Source: Alphaproteobacteria bacterium (GTDB taxonomy: Bacteria; Pseudomonadota; Alphaproteobacteria; Micropepsales; Micropepsaceae). Taken from it: a stretch of DNA of 64,000 nt. The translations under genes were made by a program, and so were the position numbers. The DNA lies in assembly GCA_020852655.1 (NCBI GenBank), contig JADZAI010000046.1, forward strand, positions 1 to 64,000, in the 5' to 3' direction. Below the pieces are notes generated by a model. The model searched no databases and was not told the origin of the DNA. It was given only the letters and a program-made list of their open reading frames with translations. Shown here piece after piece: positions 27,783-36,741 of the stretch (position 1 is its first letter; each line of letters begins with the position of its first letter).

Positions 27783-28829
27783 ATGATGACGATCGAGGCG
27801 GATCCGCGCTGGGCGCAGATCAAGGCGCGCGACAAGGGCGCCGACGGCGCGTTCTGGTATGGCGTCGCGACGACGGGCGTCTATTGCCGCCCGTCCTGCC
27901 CGGCCCGGCTGGCGAAGCCGCAGAACGTGTCGCTGCACGCGACGACGGCCGCTGCCCGCGCCGCAGGTTTCCGCCCGTGCAAGCGCTGCAATCCCGACGG
28001 CGCCTCGTTCGATGCCGAAAATGCGGTGCTGATCGAACGCGCCTGCCGGGTGATCGACGAGGCCGAGACGGCGCCGCCGCTGGCGGAACTGGCGGATGCA
28101 GCCGAGTTGAGCCCCGGCTATTTCCAGCGGCTGTTCAAGCGCCAGACGGGCCTTTCGCCCCGCGCCTATTTCGCGGCGCGCCGGGCCGAGCGGGTGCGCG
28201 CAGTGCTGGGAAAAACGCGGAGCGTGACGGAGGCGATCTATGCCGCCGGCTTCGGATCGAACGGGCGCTTCTACGCCGAATCCGAGGCGCTGCTCGGCAT
28301 GACCCCGACGCACTATCGGGACGGCGGAGCGGAGGAGGAACTGCGCTTCGCGGTCGGGCATTGCTCGCTCGGCGACGTGCTGGTCGCCTCCAGCGCCAAA
28401 GGCGTCGCGGCGATTCTCTTCGGCGACGATGCCGGGGCGCTGGTACGCGATCTCCAGGATCGCTTCCCGAAGGCGCGGCTGGTCGGCGGCGACACGGCCT
28501 ATGAGCAGACCGTGGCGCGCGTCGTCGGCTTCATCGAGGCGCCGCAGACGGGCCTGGACCTGCCGCTCGACATACGCGGCACGGCCTTCCAGCAGCGCAT
28601 CTGGCAGGCGCTGCGGGCGATCCCGGCAGGCGAGACGCTGAGCTATGCCGAGATCGCCCGGCGGATCGGCGCGCCCAGGGCGACGCGGGCGGTGGCCCAG
28701 GCCTGCGCCGCGAACGCGCTGGCGGTGGCGATCCCCTGCCATCGCGTGGTGCGGACCGACGGCACGCTCTCGGGCTATCGCTGGGGCGTAGCGCGCAAGC
28801 AGGCGCTGCTGGACCGCGAGGCGGCATGA
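27783..28829 (+). CDS. ada: Bifunctional transcriptional activator/DNA repair protein Ada
   Basis: 348 residues. N-terminal methylphosphotriester domain (GVYCRPSCPARLAKPQNV and RPCKRCNPDG zinc/acceptor Cys near 38), AraC helix-turn-helix (about 90-180, LSPGYFQRLFKRQTGLSPRAYF), C-terminal O6-methylguanine methyltransferase with PCHRVVRTDG near residue 318. Ada transfers methyl groups from phosphotriesters to itself and then activates repair genes. The start at 27783 is preceded by GAGGAG; an upstream ATG at 27759 would add MTRDEETH. An Ada-box-like site lies 69 bases upstream. Confidence 0.95.
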   Translation: MMTIEADPRWAQIKARDKGADGAFWYGVATTGVYCRPSCPARLAKPQNVSLHATTAAARAAGFRPCKRCNPDGASFDAENAVLIERACRVIDEAETAPPLAELADAAELSPGYFQRLFKRQTGLSPRAYFAARRAERVRAVLGKTRSVTEAIYAAGFGSNGRFYAESEALLGMTPTHYRDGGAEEELRFAVGHCSLGDVLVASSAKGVAAILFGDDAGALVRDLQDRFPKARLVGGDTAYEQTVARVVGFIEAPQTGLDLPLDIRGTAFQQRIWQALRAIPAGETLSYAEIARRIGAPRATRAVAQACAANALAVAIPCHRVVRTDGTLSGYRWGVARKQALLDREAA

Positions 28830-28941
28830 CCGGCCGTGACGGATAGCGGCGAGGAAACACCATCGCCGCGCTTGTGGTGCGCCCGGCAAACCGCCTTAAT
28901 GGCGGATGCTGCGATGCAGCACGCCGTGAGCCGGAGCCCCG

Positions 28942-31900
28942 ATGACGATCCGCGTCGCCCTGCGACACCTGACCGAATATCGCTACGACCGCCCGGTGAT
29001 GCTGGGACCCCAGACGATCCGCCTGCGTCCCGCCCCGCACGCGCGCACGCCGATCGCCTCCTATGCGCTGGTCGTCCAGCCCAGGGGCCACTTCCTGAAC
29101 TGGCAGCAGGACCCGCTGTCCAACTGGATGGCGCGCATCGTCCTGCCCGAGCCGACCGATCATTTCTCGGTGGAGACCCGGCTGATCGCCGAGATGGACG
29201 TGATCAACCCGTTCGACTTCTTCGTCGAGCCGGAGGCCGAAATCTGGCCGTTCGATTACGAGGCGGCGCTGGAAGAGGAGCTGCGGCCCTATCGCCGCAT
29301 CCATGAATCCGGGCCGGCCGTGAAGGCATGGGTCGCGAAGGTCGACCGCACGCCGCAGAACACGGTGAACTTCCTCGTCGCGCTGAACCGGCAGCTCCAG
29401 AACGAGATCGGCTACGTGATCCGCATGGAGCCGGGCATCCAGACCTGCGAGGACACGCTGCGCCTGAAGTCGGGCTCGTGCCGCGATACGAGCTGGCTGC
29501 TGGTGCAGATCCTCAGGCATCTCGGCTTCGCGGCGCGCTTCGTCAGCGGCTATCTGATCCAGCTCAAACCCGATGTCGTTGCGCTCGACGGGCCGGTCGG
29601 CGCCGCGCAGGACTTCACCGACCTCCACGCCTGGTGCGAGGTCTATATCCCGGGCGCGGGCTGGGTCGGCCTCGATCCGACGAGCGGCCTCCTGACCGGA
29701 GAGGGCCACATCCCGCTCGCCGCCGCGGCCGACCCGCAGCAGGCGGCGCCGATCAGCGGCATGCTGCTGGAGCGCGCCGAGGTCACGTTCAAGTTCGAGA
29801 TGACGATCGAGCGCATCCACGAGGACCCGCGCGTCACAAAGCCTTACACCGACGCGCAATGGGCCGAGATCGATGCGCTGGGTCATGCGGTCGACGCCGA
29901 GCTGAAGGCCGGTGACGTCAGGCTGACGATGGGCGGCGAGCCGACCTTCGTCTCGATCGACGACATGGAATCGCCGGAGTGGAATACCGAGGCGGTCGGA
30001 CCGACCAAGCGCGACCTGGCGGACCAGTTGATCCGCCGCCTGCGCGACCGCTTCGCGCCGGGCGGCATGCTGCATTACGGGCAGGGCAAGTGGTATCCGG
30101 GCGAGAGCCTGCCGCGCTGGGCCTTCGGTCTCTACTGGCGCGGCGACGGGCGTCCGGTGTGGACCGACGCCGACCGTATCGCGCGCGAGAAGCCGGAGCG
30201 GCCGGCGACCTTCGCCGATGCAGAGGCGTTCGCCCAAGGCGTCGCGAAACGGCTGGAGCTCGCGGACGACTATGCGATCCCGGCCTATGAGGACCCTGCC
30301 TTCTACCGGCAGAAGGCCGAGGAGCTGCCGGTCAATGTCACGCCGGCGGATTCGAAGCTGGACAATGCCGAGGACCGCGAACGGCTGAAGGCGGTGTATG
30401 CCCGCGGCGTCGAATCGCCGGTCAGCATGATCCTGCCGATCCAGCGCTGGAACGCGGCGGCACCGAAGCAGCACTGGCGTTCGGAGAAATGGAAGCTGCG
30501 CAAGGAGAGGCTTTATCTCGCGCCGGGCGATTCCCCTGCCGGCCTGCGCCTGCCGCTGGGGAGCCTGCCCTGGGTGGCGCCCGCGGCCTATCCCTATGTG
30601 GTGGAGCAGGACCCGTTCGACGAGCGCGGCCCCCTGCCCCCGCCGCCCGCCATGGTCCAGCCGACCTTGCAGGGCGCGCCGGCGGCGGTCGATGTCGGCC
30701 GGCAGCAGGTCACCGAGCAGTCGCTGAGCGAGGACGCCGAGGCCGTACGCACCGCGATGGCGTTCGAGCCGCGGGACGGCAAGCTCTGCGTCTTCATGCC
30801 GCCGACCGAGACGGCGGAAGACTATCTGGAAATCCTCGCGGCGGTGGAGGACACCGCGGCCGAGACCGGGGTCGCCGTGCATGTCGAGGGCTACACGCCG
30901 CCCGGCGATGCGCGGCTGAACGTCATCAAGGTGACGCCCGATCCCGGCGTGATCGAAGTGAATATCCACCCCGCCTCAAGCTGGGCCGAGCAGGTGGAGA
31001 TCACGAAGGCGATCTACGAAGAGGCGCATCTGACGCGCCTCGGCACCGACAAATACATGATCGACGGCCGCCACACCGGCACGGGCGGCGGCAACCACAT
31101 CGTGCTCGGCGGCCGCACGCCCGCGGACAGTCCGTTCCTGCGGCGGCCCGACCTGCTGGGCAGCCTCATCCGCTATTGGCAGAACCATCCCTCGATCTCG
31201 TATCTCTTCTCGGGCCTCTTCATCGGGCCGACGAGCCAGGCGCCGCGTGTCGACGAGGGCCGGCACGATGCGCTCTACGAACTGGAGATCGCGTTGAAGG
31301 AGGTGCCGGCGCCGGGCGAAGGGACACCGCCGCCGCCATGGCTGGTCGACCGCCTGTTCCGCAATCTGCTGATCGACGTCACCGGCAACACGCACCGGGC
31401 CGAGATCTGCATCGACAAGCTCTACAATCCCGATTCATCGACAGGGCGGCTCGGCCTCGTCGAGTTCCGCGGTTTCGAGATGCCGCCGCATGCGGAGATG
31501 TCGTTGGCACAGGGCCTGTTCCTGCGCGCCCTGATCGCCCGGTTCTGGAAGACCCCATACCGCGAAGGTTTCGTGCGCTGGGGCAGTTCGCTGCACGACC
31601 GCTTCATGCTGCCGCATTTTGTGCGCGCCGATTTCGCCGAAATCCTCGCCGACATGAACGCGCACGGCTATCCGCTGAAAGCCGAGTGGTTCGCGCCGCA
31701 TTTCGAGTTCCGCTTCCCCGTCTACGGCCGGATCGAGCAGCAGGGCGTCGAGCTGGAACTCCGCCAGGCGCTGGAGCCGTGGAACGTGCTCGGCGAAACG
31801 GGCGCGGCCGGCGGCACCGTGCGCTATGTCGATTCGTCGCTGGAGCGGCTCCAGATTCGCCTGACCGGCGCGACGCCGGGACGTCACGCCGTCACCGTCA

Positions 31901-32250
31901 ACGGACGCGCCGTGCCGCTGGCGCCGACCGGCACCCAAGGCGAGCTCGTCGCCGGCGTGCGCTTCCGGGCCTGGGCGGCGGCGCATGCGCTGCATCCGAC
32001 GATCAAGCCGCATGCGCCGCTGCTGATCGAACTGATGGACCGCTGGTCGCGGCGCTCGATGGGCGGCTGCACCTATCATGTGGCGCATCCGGGCGGCCGG
32101 AACTTCGAAACCTTCCCCGTCAATTCCTACGAAGCCGAAGGCCGGCGCCTCGCGCGCTTCGAACCGCGCGGCATGACATTCGGGCCACGCGACATACCCA
32201 ATCCCGAGGTCAACCCCGAGTTTCCCTTGACCCTCGACCTCAGGCGGTGA
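28942..32250 (+). CDS. Transglutaminase-like domain fused to DUF2126
   Basis: 1102 residues. Residues 1 to about 290 form a transglutaminase-like protease/peptide ligase domain: N-terminal region [19 protein letters not shown], catalytic Cys in [10 protein letters not shown] (near 182), His in DLHAWCEVY (near 229), Asp in [10 protein letters not shown] (near 245). From about 330 ([15 protein letters not shown]) onward is DUF2126, found in nearly all members of this operon type, with [12 protein letters not shown], an ATP-binding-like Gly-rich segment. Known genomic association with circularly permuted ATP-grasp and alpha-E proteins. First gene of the three-gene operon. Substrate unknown; likely a peptide tag or peptide-like metabolite. 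Confidence 0.88.
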   Translation: MTIRVALRHLTEYRYDRPVMLGPQTIRLRPAPHARTPIASYALVVQPRGHFLNWQQDPLSNWMARIVLPEPTDHFSVETRLIAEMDVINPFDFFVEPEAEIWPFDYEAALEEELRPYRRIHESGPAVKAWVAKVDRTPQNTVNFLVALNRQLQNEIGYVIRMEPGIQTCEDTLRLKSGSCRDTSWLLVQILRHLGFAARFVSGYLIQLKPDVVALDGPVGAAQDFTDLHAWCEVYIPGAGWVGLDPTSGLLTGEGHIPLAAAADPQQAAPISGMLLERAEVTFKFEMTIERIHEDPRVTKPYTDAQWAEIDALGHAVDAELKAGDVRLTMGGEPTFVSIDDMESPEWNTEAVGPTKRDLADQLIRRLRDRFAPGGMLHYGQGKWYPGESLPRWAFGLYWRGDGRPVWTDADRIAREKPERPATFADAEAFAQGVAKRLELADDYAIPAYEDPAFYRQKAEELPVNVTPADSKLDNAEDRERLKAVYARGVESPVSMILPIQRWNAAAPKQHWRSEKWKLRKERLYLAPGDSPAGLRLPLGSLPWVAPAAYPYVVEQDPFDERGPLPPPPAMVQPTLQGAPAAVDVGRQQVTEQSLSEDAEAVRTAMAFEPRDGKLCVFMPPTETAEDYLEILAAVEDTAAETGVAVHVEGYTPPGDARLNVIKVTPDPGVIEVNIHPASSWAEQVEITKAIYEEAHLTRLGTDKYMIDGRHTGTGGGNHIVLGGRTPADSPFLRRPDLLGSLIRYWQNHPSISYLFSGLFIGPTSQAPRVDEGRHDALYELEIALKEVPAPGEGTPPPPWLVDRLFRNLLIDVTGNTHRAEICIDKLYNPDSSTGRLGLVEFRGFEMPPHAEMSLAQGLFLRALIARFWKTPYREGFVRWGSSLHDRFMLPHFVRADFAEILADMNAHGYPLKAEWFAPHFEFRFPVYGRIEQQGVELELRQALEPWNVLGETGAAGGTVRYVDSSLERLQIRLTGATPGRHAVTVNGRAVPLAPTGTQGELVAGVRFRAWAAAHALHPTIKPHAPLLIELMDRWSRRSMGGCTYHVAHPGGRNFETFPVNSYEAEGRRLARFEPRGMTFGPRDIPNPEVNPEFPLTLDLRR

Positions 32251-32318
32251 AGGTGCGCCCGGGGCAGGCGCGGCCGGTCGCGGTGCGCGCGAACATCAAC
32301 GGGGCGAAAGAGTAAGCG

Positions 32319-34886
32319 ATGCGGATCGCCTCGGCACTGCTGGAGGGCTATGCGCCGCTGCCGGGCGCCGCCGATGAACTGGTCGGCCCCGACGGTGAGA
32401 TGCGTCCGTACTGGCGGCCGCTGATCGACGGGCTGTCGGCGCTGGGCGGTGACGAGCTGAACCGGCTCGAGACCACCGCGCTGCGCATGGTCCGCGATAA
32501 CGGCATCACCTACAATGTCTACGGCGATCCCGAGGAACCGCAGCGGCCCTGGCAGCTCGACATCGCGCCGCTCGCCATCTCGGCCGCCGAGTGGCGCAGG
32601 CTGGAGGCCGGCCTCGTGCAGCGCGCCCAATTGCTCGACCGCGTCGCGAGCGACATCTATGGCGAGCAGAAACTGTTCCGCAGCGGCGCGCTGCCGGCGG
32701 CATTGGTGTCGGCGAGCCCGCATTTCCTGCGGCCATTCCACGGCGCGCATCAGCCGGGCGGCACCTATGTGCATCTCTACGCCGCCGATCTCGGGCGCCT
32801 GCCCGACGGCGAGTGGGTCGTGCTCGCCGATCGCACGGAGGCGCCGGCGGGCGCCGGCTATGCGCTGGAGAACCGCATCATCATCTCGCAGATGCTGCCC
32901 GAACTGTTCCGCGACTGCCACGTCGAACGGCTCGCGGAATTCTTCGCCGGCTTCCGCGCGAAGCTGTTCGAGCTGACCGGTGCGGTGCGGCCGCACGCCG
33001 TGCTGCTGACGCCGGGGCCGGCGAACGAAGCCTATTTCGAACATGCCTATCTCGCACGCTATCTCGGCTTCACGCTGGTCGAGGGCGACGACCTGACGGT
33101 GCGCGACCGGCACGTCTATCTGAAGACCCTGTCGGGGCCGCAGAAGATCGACCTTATCCTGCGCCGCCAGGATTCCGATTTCTGCGACCCGCTGGAACTG
33201 CGCAGCGATTCTGCGCTCGGCGTGCCGGGCCTCGCCGACGTGGGGCGCGCCGGCAATGTGCTGGTCGCGAACGCGCTCGGCTCCGGTGTCGTCGAGACGC
33301 GCGCCATGATGCCCTACCTGCCGGGGCTCGCACGACAGGTCCTGGGCGAGGATCTGAAGCTGCGCAGCGTCGAGACCTATTGGGCGGGCGATCCCGAACA
33401 GCGTCAAGCGATCACGGACAATAGCGGCCGCCTCGCCATTCTTCCCGTCGGCCGCTTCGCACCGCTGATGCAGCGCGGCCGCTCGCCGGTAAACCCCGCC
33501 GACCGCACAGCGGCGCTGAGCCGGCTTCGCCTTCAGGGGGCGCGCTATTGGGCCGAAGCTCCGGCCCGGCTGTCGTCCGCTCCGGTCGAGGAAGCCGCAC
33601 GGCTGGAGCCGCGGGCGGTGACGCTGCGCTGCTTCGTGGCGCTGACCCCGGACGGCTATCGCGCCATGCCCGGGGGCCTTGCCCGCGTGGCGGATCGCGC
33701 CGGTGCGGCTGCCTCGATGCAGGCGATCTCGCTCCAGAGCGGCGCGGTTTCGAAGGATGTGTGGGTGCTGTCGGACGGCGAGGTCTCGCAATTCTCGCTG
33801 CTGAAGTCGCCCGAGGTACGTCAGGAGATTCGCCGCATCCCGGACGAAATCGCCAGCCGGGCGGCGGACAATCTGTTCTGGCTCGGGCGCTATGCCGAAC
33901 GCGCCGAGGATTTCGTCCGCACGCTGCGAGCGCTTCTCACGCGGCTCGGCGAAGTCTCGGGCTTCGCCGGCAACGCCACTGCGGCGGACGCGGCGACGCG
34001 GCTGCTCGTGCCGATGGAGCAGATCTCGAAGTCGGCCGCCGAGATGGCGACGGCCGGCGAAGTCGTTCAGTTGGTTTCCGAGCTGCATTCGCTGATCTAT
34101 GACCCGCGCAACCATCGCGGCCTCAGGCCCATGCTGCAAAGCGCGGCGCGGGCGGCATGGCGTGTGCGCGACCGCCTGTCGAGCGACGCCTGGCGCGCCC
34201 TCAATGCGCTGACGCTGCCCACCCGCAAGGGCGAGATCGAGGCGGTGATGGGTTTCGCGCGCGGCGACCTGGACGATCTCATCCGCACCATGGCGGCCTT
34301 CGCCGGTCTTGCGAACGAGAACATGACGCGCGGGCCGGGCTGGATGTTCCTCGACATCGGCCGCCGCATGGAGCGCGCGGTCAATACGACCTGGCTGATC
34401 GAAGCGATGATCGCCGAGGGCGACAGTCCCGATGAACGCGCCCGCGCCGACGCACTGGCCCTGACGCTCGACATCGCCGACAGCTTCATGACCTATCGCG
34501 CGCGCTACATGGGCGTGTTCGAGGCGGCGCCGGTGATCGACCTGCTCGTGCTGGACGAAACCAACCCGCGCTCGATCGCGCACCAGATTGCGACGCTGAA
34601 GCGGCACGCCGTCGCCCTGCCCCGGTCCACGCCCGCGCAGGTGCGCGGCCGGGACAAGGAGCTGATCGAGGCCGTCTACGCACGGCTGCGCAGCGGCGAT
34701 GCCGGCGAACTCGCGAAGCTCGACCGCAAGAAGGCGCGCGGCGAACTGCGCAAGCTCGTCGGGCTGATCCAGGACCGGCTCGCCGACCTGTCGAACGAAT
34801 ACGGCGAATCCTATTTCCGCCTCGTCAGCCGCCGCCGTTCCGGCGCGGCACCGCGCACGCGCGCCCCCAAGGAGGGCGCCGGCTGA
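32319..34886 (+). CDS. Circularly permuted ATP-grasp type 2 protein fused to alpha-E domain
   Basis: 855 residues. N-terminal part (about 1-480) is a circularly permuted ATP-grasp (RPYWRPLIDGLSALG, LRMVRDNGITYNVYGDP, family core PHFLRPFHGAHQPGG), predicted to form amide bonds at expense of ATP. C-terminal part (about 510-840) is the helical alpha-E domain (SRAADNLFWLGRYAERAEDF, MTRGPGWMFLDIGRRMERA). The family and its operon are described as predicted peptide-synthesis/modification systems. The TGA overlaps the next ATG (TGATG at 34884). Confidence 0.87.
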   Translation: MRIASALLEGYAPLPGAADELVGPDGEMRPYWRPLIDGLSALGGDELNRLETTALRMVRDNGITYNVYGDPEEPQRPWQLDIAPLAISAAEWRRLEAGLVQRAQLLDRVASDIYGEQKLFRSGALPAALVSASPHFLRPFHGAHQPGGTYVHLYAADLGRLPDGEWVVLADRTEAPAGAGYALENRIIISQMLPELFRDCHVERLAEFFAGFRAKLFELTGAVRPHAVLLTPGPANEAYFEHAYLARYLGFTLVEGDDLTVRDRHVYLKTLSGPQKIDLILRRQDSDFCDPLELRSDSALGVPGLADVGRAGNVLVANALGSGVVETRAMMPYLPGLARQVLGEDLKLRSVETYWAGDPEQRQAITDNSGRLAILPVGRFAPLMQRGRSPVNPADRTAALSRLRLQGARYWAEAPARLSSAPVEEAARLEPRAVTLRCFVALTPDGYRAMPGGLARVADRAGAAASMQAISLQSGAVSKDVWVLSDGEVSQFSLLKSPEVRQEIRRIPDEIASRAADNLFWLGRYAERAEDFVRTLRALLTRLGEVSGFAGNATAADAATRLLVPMEQISKSAAEMATAGEVVQLVSELHSLIYDPRNHRGLRPMLQSAARAAWRVRDRLSSDAWRALNALTLPTRKGEIEAVMGFARGDLDDLIRTMAAFAGLANENMTRGPGWMFLDIGRRMERAVNTTWLIEAMIAEGDSPDERARADALALTLDIADSFMTYRARYMGVFEAAPVIDLLVLDETNPRSIAHQIATLKRHAVALPRSTPAQVRGRDKELIEAVYARLRSGDAGELAKLDRKKARGELRKLVGLIQDRLADLSNEYGESYFRLVSRRRSGAAPRTRAPKEGAG

Positions 34887-35779
34887 TGCTGTATCGGGTT
34901 CGCCATCTGACGACCTATGAGTATTCGAAGACGGTGACGTCGTCGCAGCATGTGCTGCGCCTGCGCCCGCGCCTGACCGACAATCAGGTCTGCGCGTCGT
35001 CGGAAGTCGCGTTGAACCCGGCGCCCCTGCGGCGCACGGCCCGCGACGATTATTTCGGCAACCGCATGGAGATCGTGAATCTCGACGATCCGCATCTGGA
35101 GCTCACCATCGACTCGACGAGCCTGGTGCGCGTTTCGAAACGCAAGCCGCGCGACATCGAGATGACGGCGGCGTGGGAGACGATCGCCGACACCTTGTCG
35201 CTCGCCCGCACCGAGCCCGAGATCATGGCGACGAATTTCCTGTTCGACACGCCGCTGACACGGGCCGACACGACCGATCTCGTGTCCTATGCCGCCGAGG
35301 ATTTCGCGCCGGGCCGGGCGGTCGCGCTCGCCGCGCGCGACCTGATGAACCGCGTGCGGCGCGACATCAAATACAAGCCGGGCGTGACCGACATCTCGAC
35401 GCCGATCGACAAGATCTTCGAGCTGAAGGCGGGCGTCTGCCAGGATCAGAGCCATTTCATGCTCGCGGTGCTGCGCGCCCGCGGCCTCGCGGCGCGCTAT
35501 GTCAGCGGCTATCTGCTCACCTATCCGCCGCCGGGGCGCCCGCGCATGCAGGGCGCCGACCAGAGCCATGCCTGGGTGCAGGTGTGGTGCCCGCCGCTCG
35601 GCTGGATCGACTTCGACCCGACCAACGGCGTGCTGCCAGACGACGAGCACATCACCGTCGCCTATGGCCGCGACTACGCCGACATCTCGCCGATCAGCGG
35701 CATCATGCTGGGCGGCGGCGAGCACGAGGTCGAAGTGAAGGTCGACGTCGCACCGCTGGAAGAGGCGAACGCGGCCTGA
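34886..35779 (+). CDS. Transglutaminase-like family protein
   Basis: 297 residues. Short N-terminal beta domain (MLYRVRHLTTYEYSKTV) followed by the catalytic core: Cys in LKAGVCQDQSHF (near residue 186), His in QSHAWVQVW (near 228), Asp in GWIDFDPTNG (near 242), GRDYADISPISGI. Typical single-domain members of the family usually act as papain-like peptidases or ligases. Translationally coupled to the preceding ATP-grasp gene; third gene of the operon. An Anbu-type proteasome-like peptidase, often found in such operons, is not present here. Confidence 0.9.
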   Translation: MLYRVRHLTTYEYSKTVTSSQHVLRLRPRLTDNQVCASSEVALNPAPLRRTARDDYFGNRMEIVNLDDPHLELTIDSTSLVRVSKRKPRDIEMTAAWETIADTLSLARTEPEIMATNFLFDTPLTRADTTDLVSYAAEDFAPGRAVALAARDLMNRVRRDIKYKPGVTDISTPIDKIFELKAGVCQDQSHFMLAVLRARGLAARYVSGYLLTYPPPGRPRMQGADQSHAWVQVWCPPLGWIDFDPTNGVLPDDEHITVAYGRDYADISPISGIMLGGGEHEVEVKVDVAPLEEANAA

Positions 35780-35795
35780 GCCCTCGCGTTCGCGG

Positions 35796-36635
35796 CTAGG
35801 ACCCCAGATGCGCGGCGAGCTGCGCGATCATCAGCCGGCCATAGGCCAGTCCCGGATGGGTAACGTCCGAGGCCGCCAGATCGAGGCGCAGGAAGCCGCG
35901 CTCGTCGAACGCCTCGGGCGGGACGTCGACGAACAGGGCGCCGTATCGTTCCGCCACCTCGCGATACATGACCATCAGGATGAACCACAGCTTTCGCCGG
36001 ACTGACGGCGCAGTGATCGGAATTTCGTCGATCTTCAAACCGAATCGAGCGGCGAGCGCCGCGTAATGCGGTTCGGTGTGAAGGCGCTCGCGAATGAGCG
36101 CATTGTCGCCGAGCGGCGGCTGGATGCTAAGTATGTAGCGCCGACAGCCGGCCGGTCGCCCAAGCGCGGCCAACAAGGCCCCGAGTTCGTCGACACTTCC
36201 GGCGAAACGGGCGCGCACCGCCTCCTCCGGCACGAGGCGGCAGCCTCGGACGAGCGCAGTCTCCGGATAGCCGCACGGGATCACATCGAGAGGCTGGCCG
36301 ACCTGAAGCAGGAAATTGCCGTTCGCCTGGTTGCCCTGCCAGATGAGTGCGACGGCGCGCGACCGTCCCAGTTCGCGAACCAGCTCAAAATACTCCGGCC
36401 GGACGATTTTCTGGATCACGCCGCCGAGGCCATGGCGGCGCGCCAATGCGACCGTCCCCCCCGAATCTTCCTCGGCGACCAAAGCGCGGATGACCGAGGA
36501 GGCATTGGAATGGCCGGCGAGCATCACCTTGATGTCGTCGAGCGATTCGCAGGGAGACAGGATGCGCGCCCCGATCGGCGAGCGGTCCGCCTTGGCGTTG
36601 AGCTGCGGGACATGGACAGGCACGCCTCGCTCCAT
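35796..36635 (-). CDS. Divergent SGNH-hydrolase-like protein (function unknown)
   Basis: 279 residues, no signal peptide. Possible SGNH blocks: block I VMLAGHSNASSVIRA (Ser near residue 44), block III LIWQGNQANG (near 100), and a C-terminal SDVTHPGLAYGRLMIAQL, with Asp and His spaced as in DxxH (near 257-260). These resemble GDSL-type esterases or O-acetylesterases but are spread unlike canonical members, so the family is only tentative. It is convergent with the transglutaminase operon and divergent from the kinase of the signalling cluster. No neighbour states a partner. Confidence 0.55.
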   Translation of the reverse strand: MERGVPVHVPQLNAKADRSPIGARILSPCESLDDIKVMLAGHSNASSVIRALVAEEDSGGTVALARRHGLGGVIQKIVRPEYFELVRELGRSRAVALIWQGNQANGNFLLQVGQPLDVIPCGYPETALVRGCRLVPEEAVRARFAGSVDELGALLAALGRPAGCRRYILSIQPPLGDNALIRERLHTEPHYAALAARFGLKIDEIPITAPSVRRKLWFILMVMYREVAERYGALFVDVPPEAFDERGFLRLDLAASDVTHPGLAYGRLMIAQLAAHLGS

Positions 36636-36741
36636 GCGACAGGGTCTCCCAACGCCGGGTTGAAGTGGCGCGCGCCGGCGGGGGATGTCAACATGACGAC
36701 GAATGGGTGAACGGCGCAGCTATCGGCGCGAGAGGGACAGG

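Noticed and set aside
28942-36635. Anbu-type proteasome-like peptidase expected with the transglutaminase operon
   Set aside because: No protein with an N-terminal Thr/Ser proteasome-beta pattern occurs between the operon and the kinase cluster.
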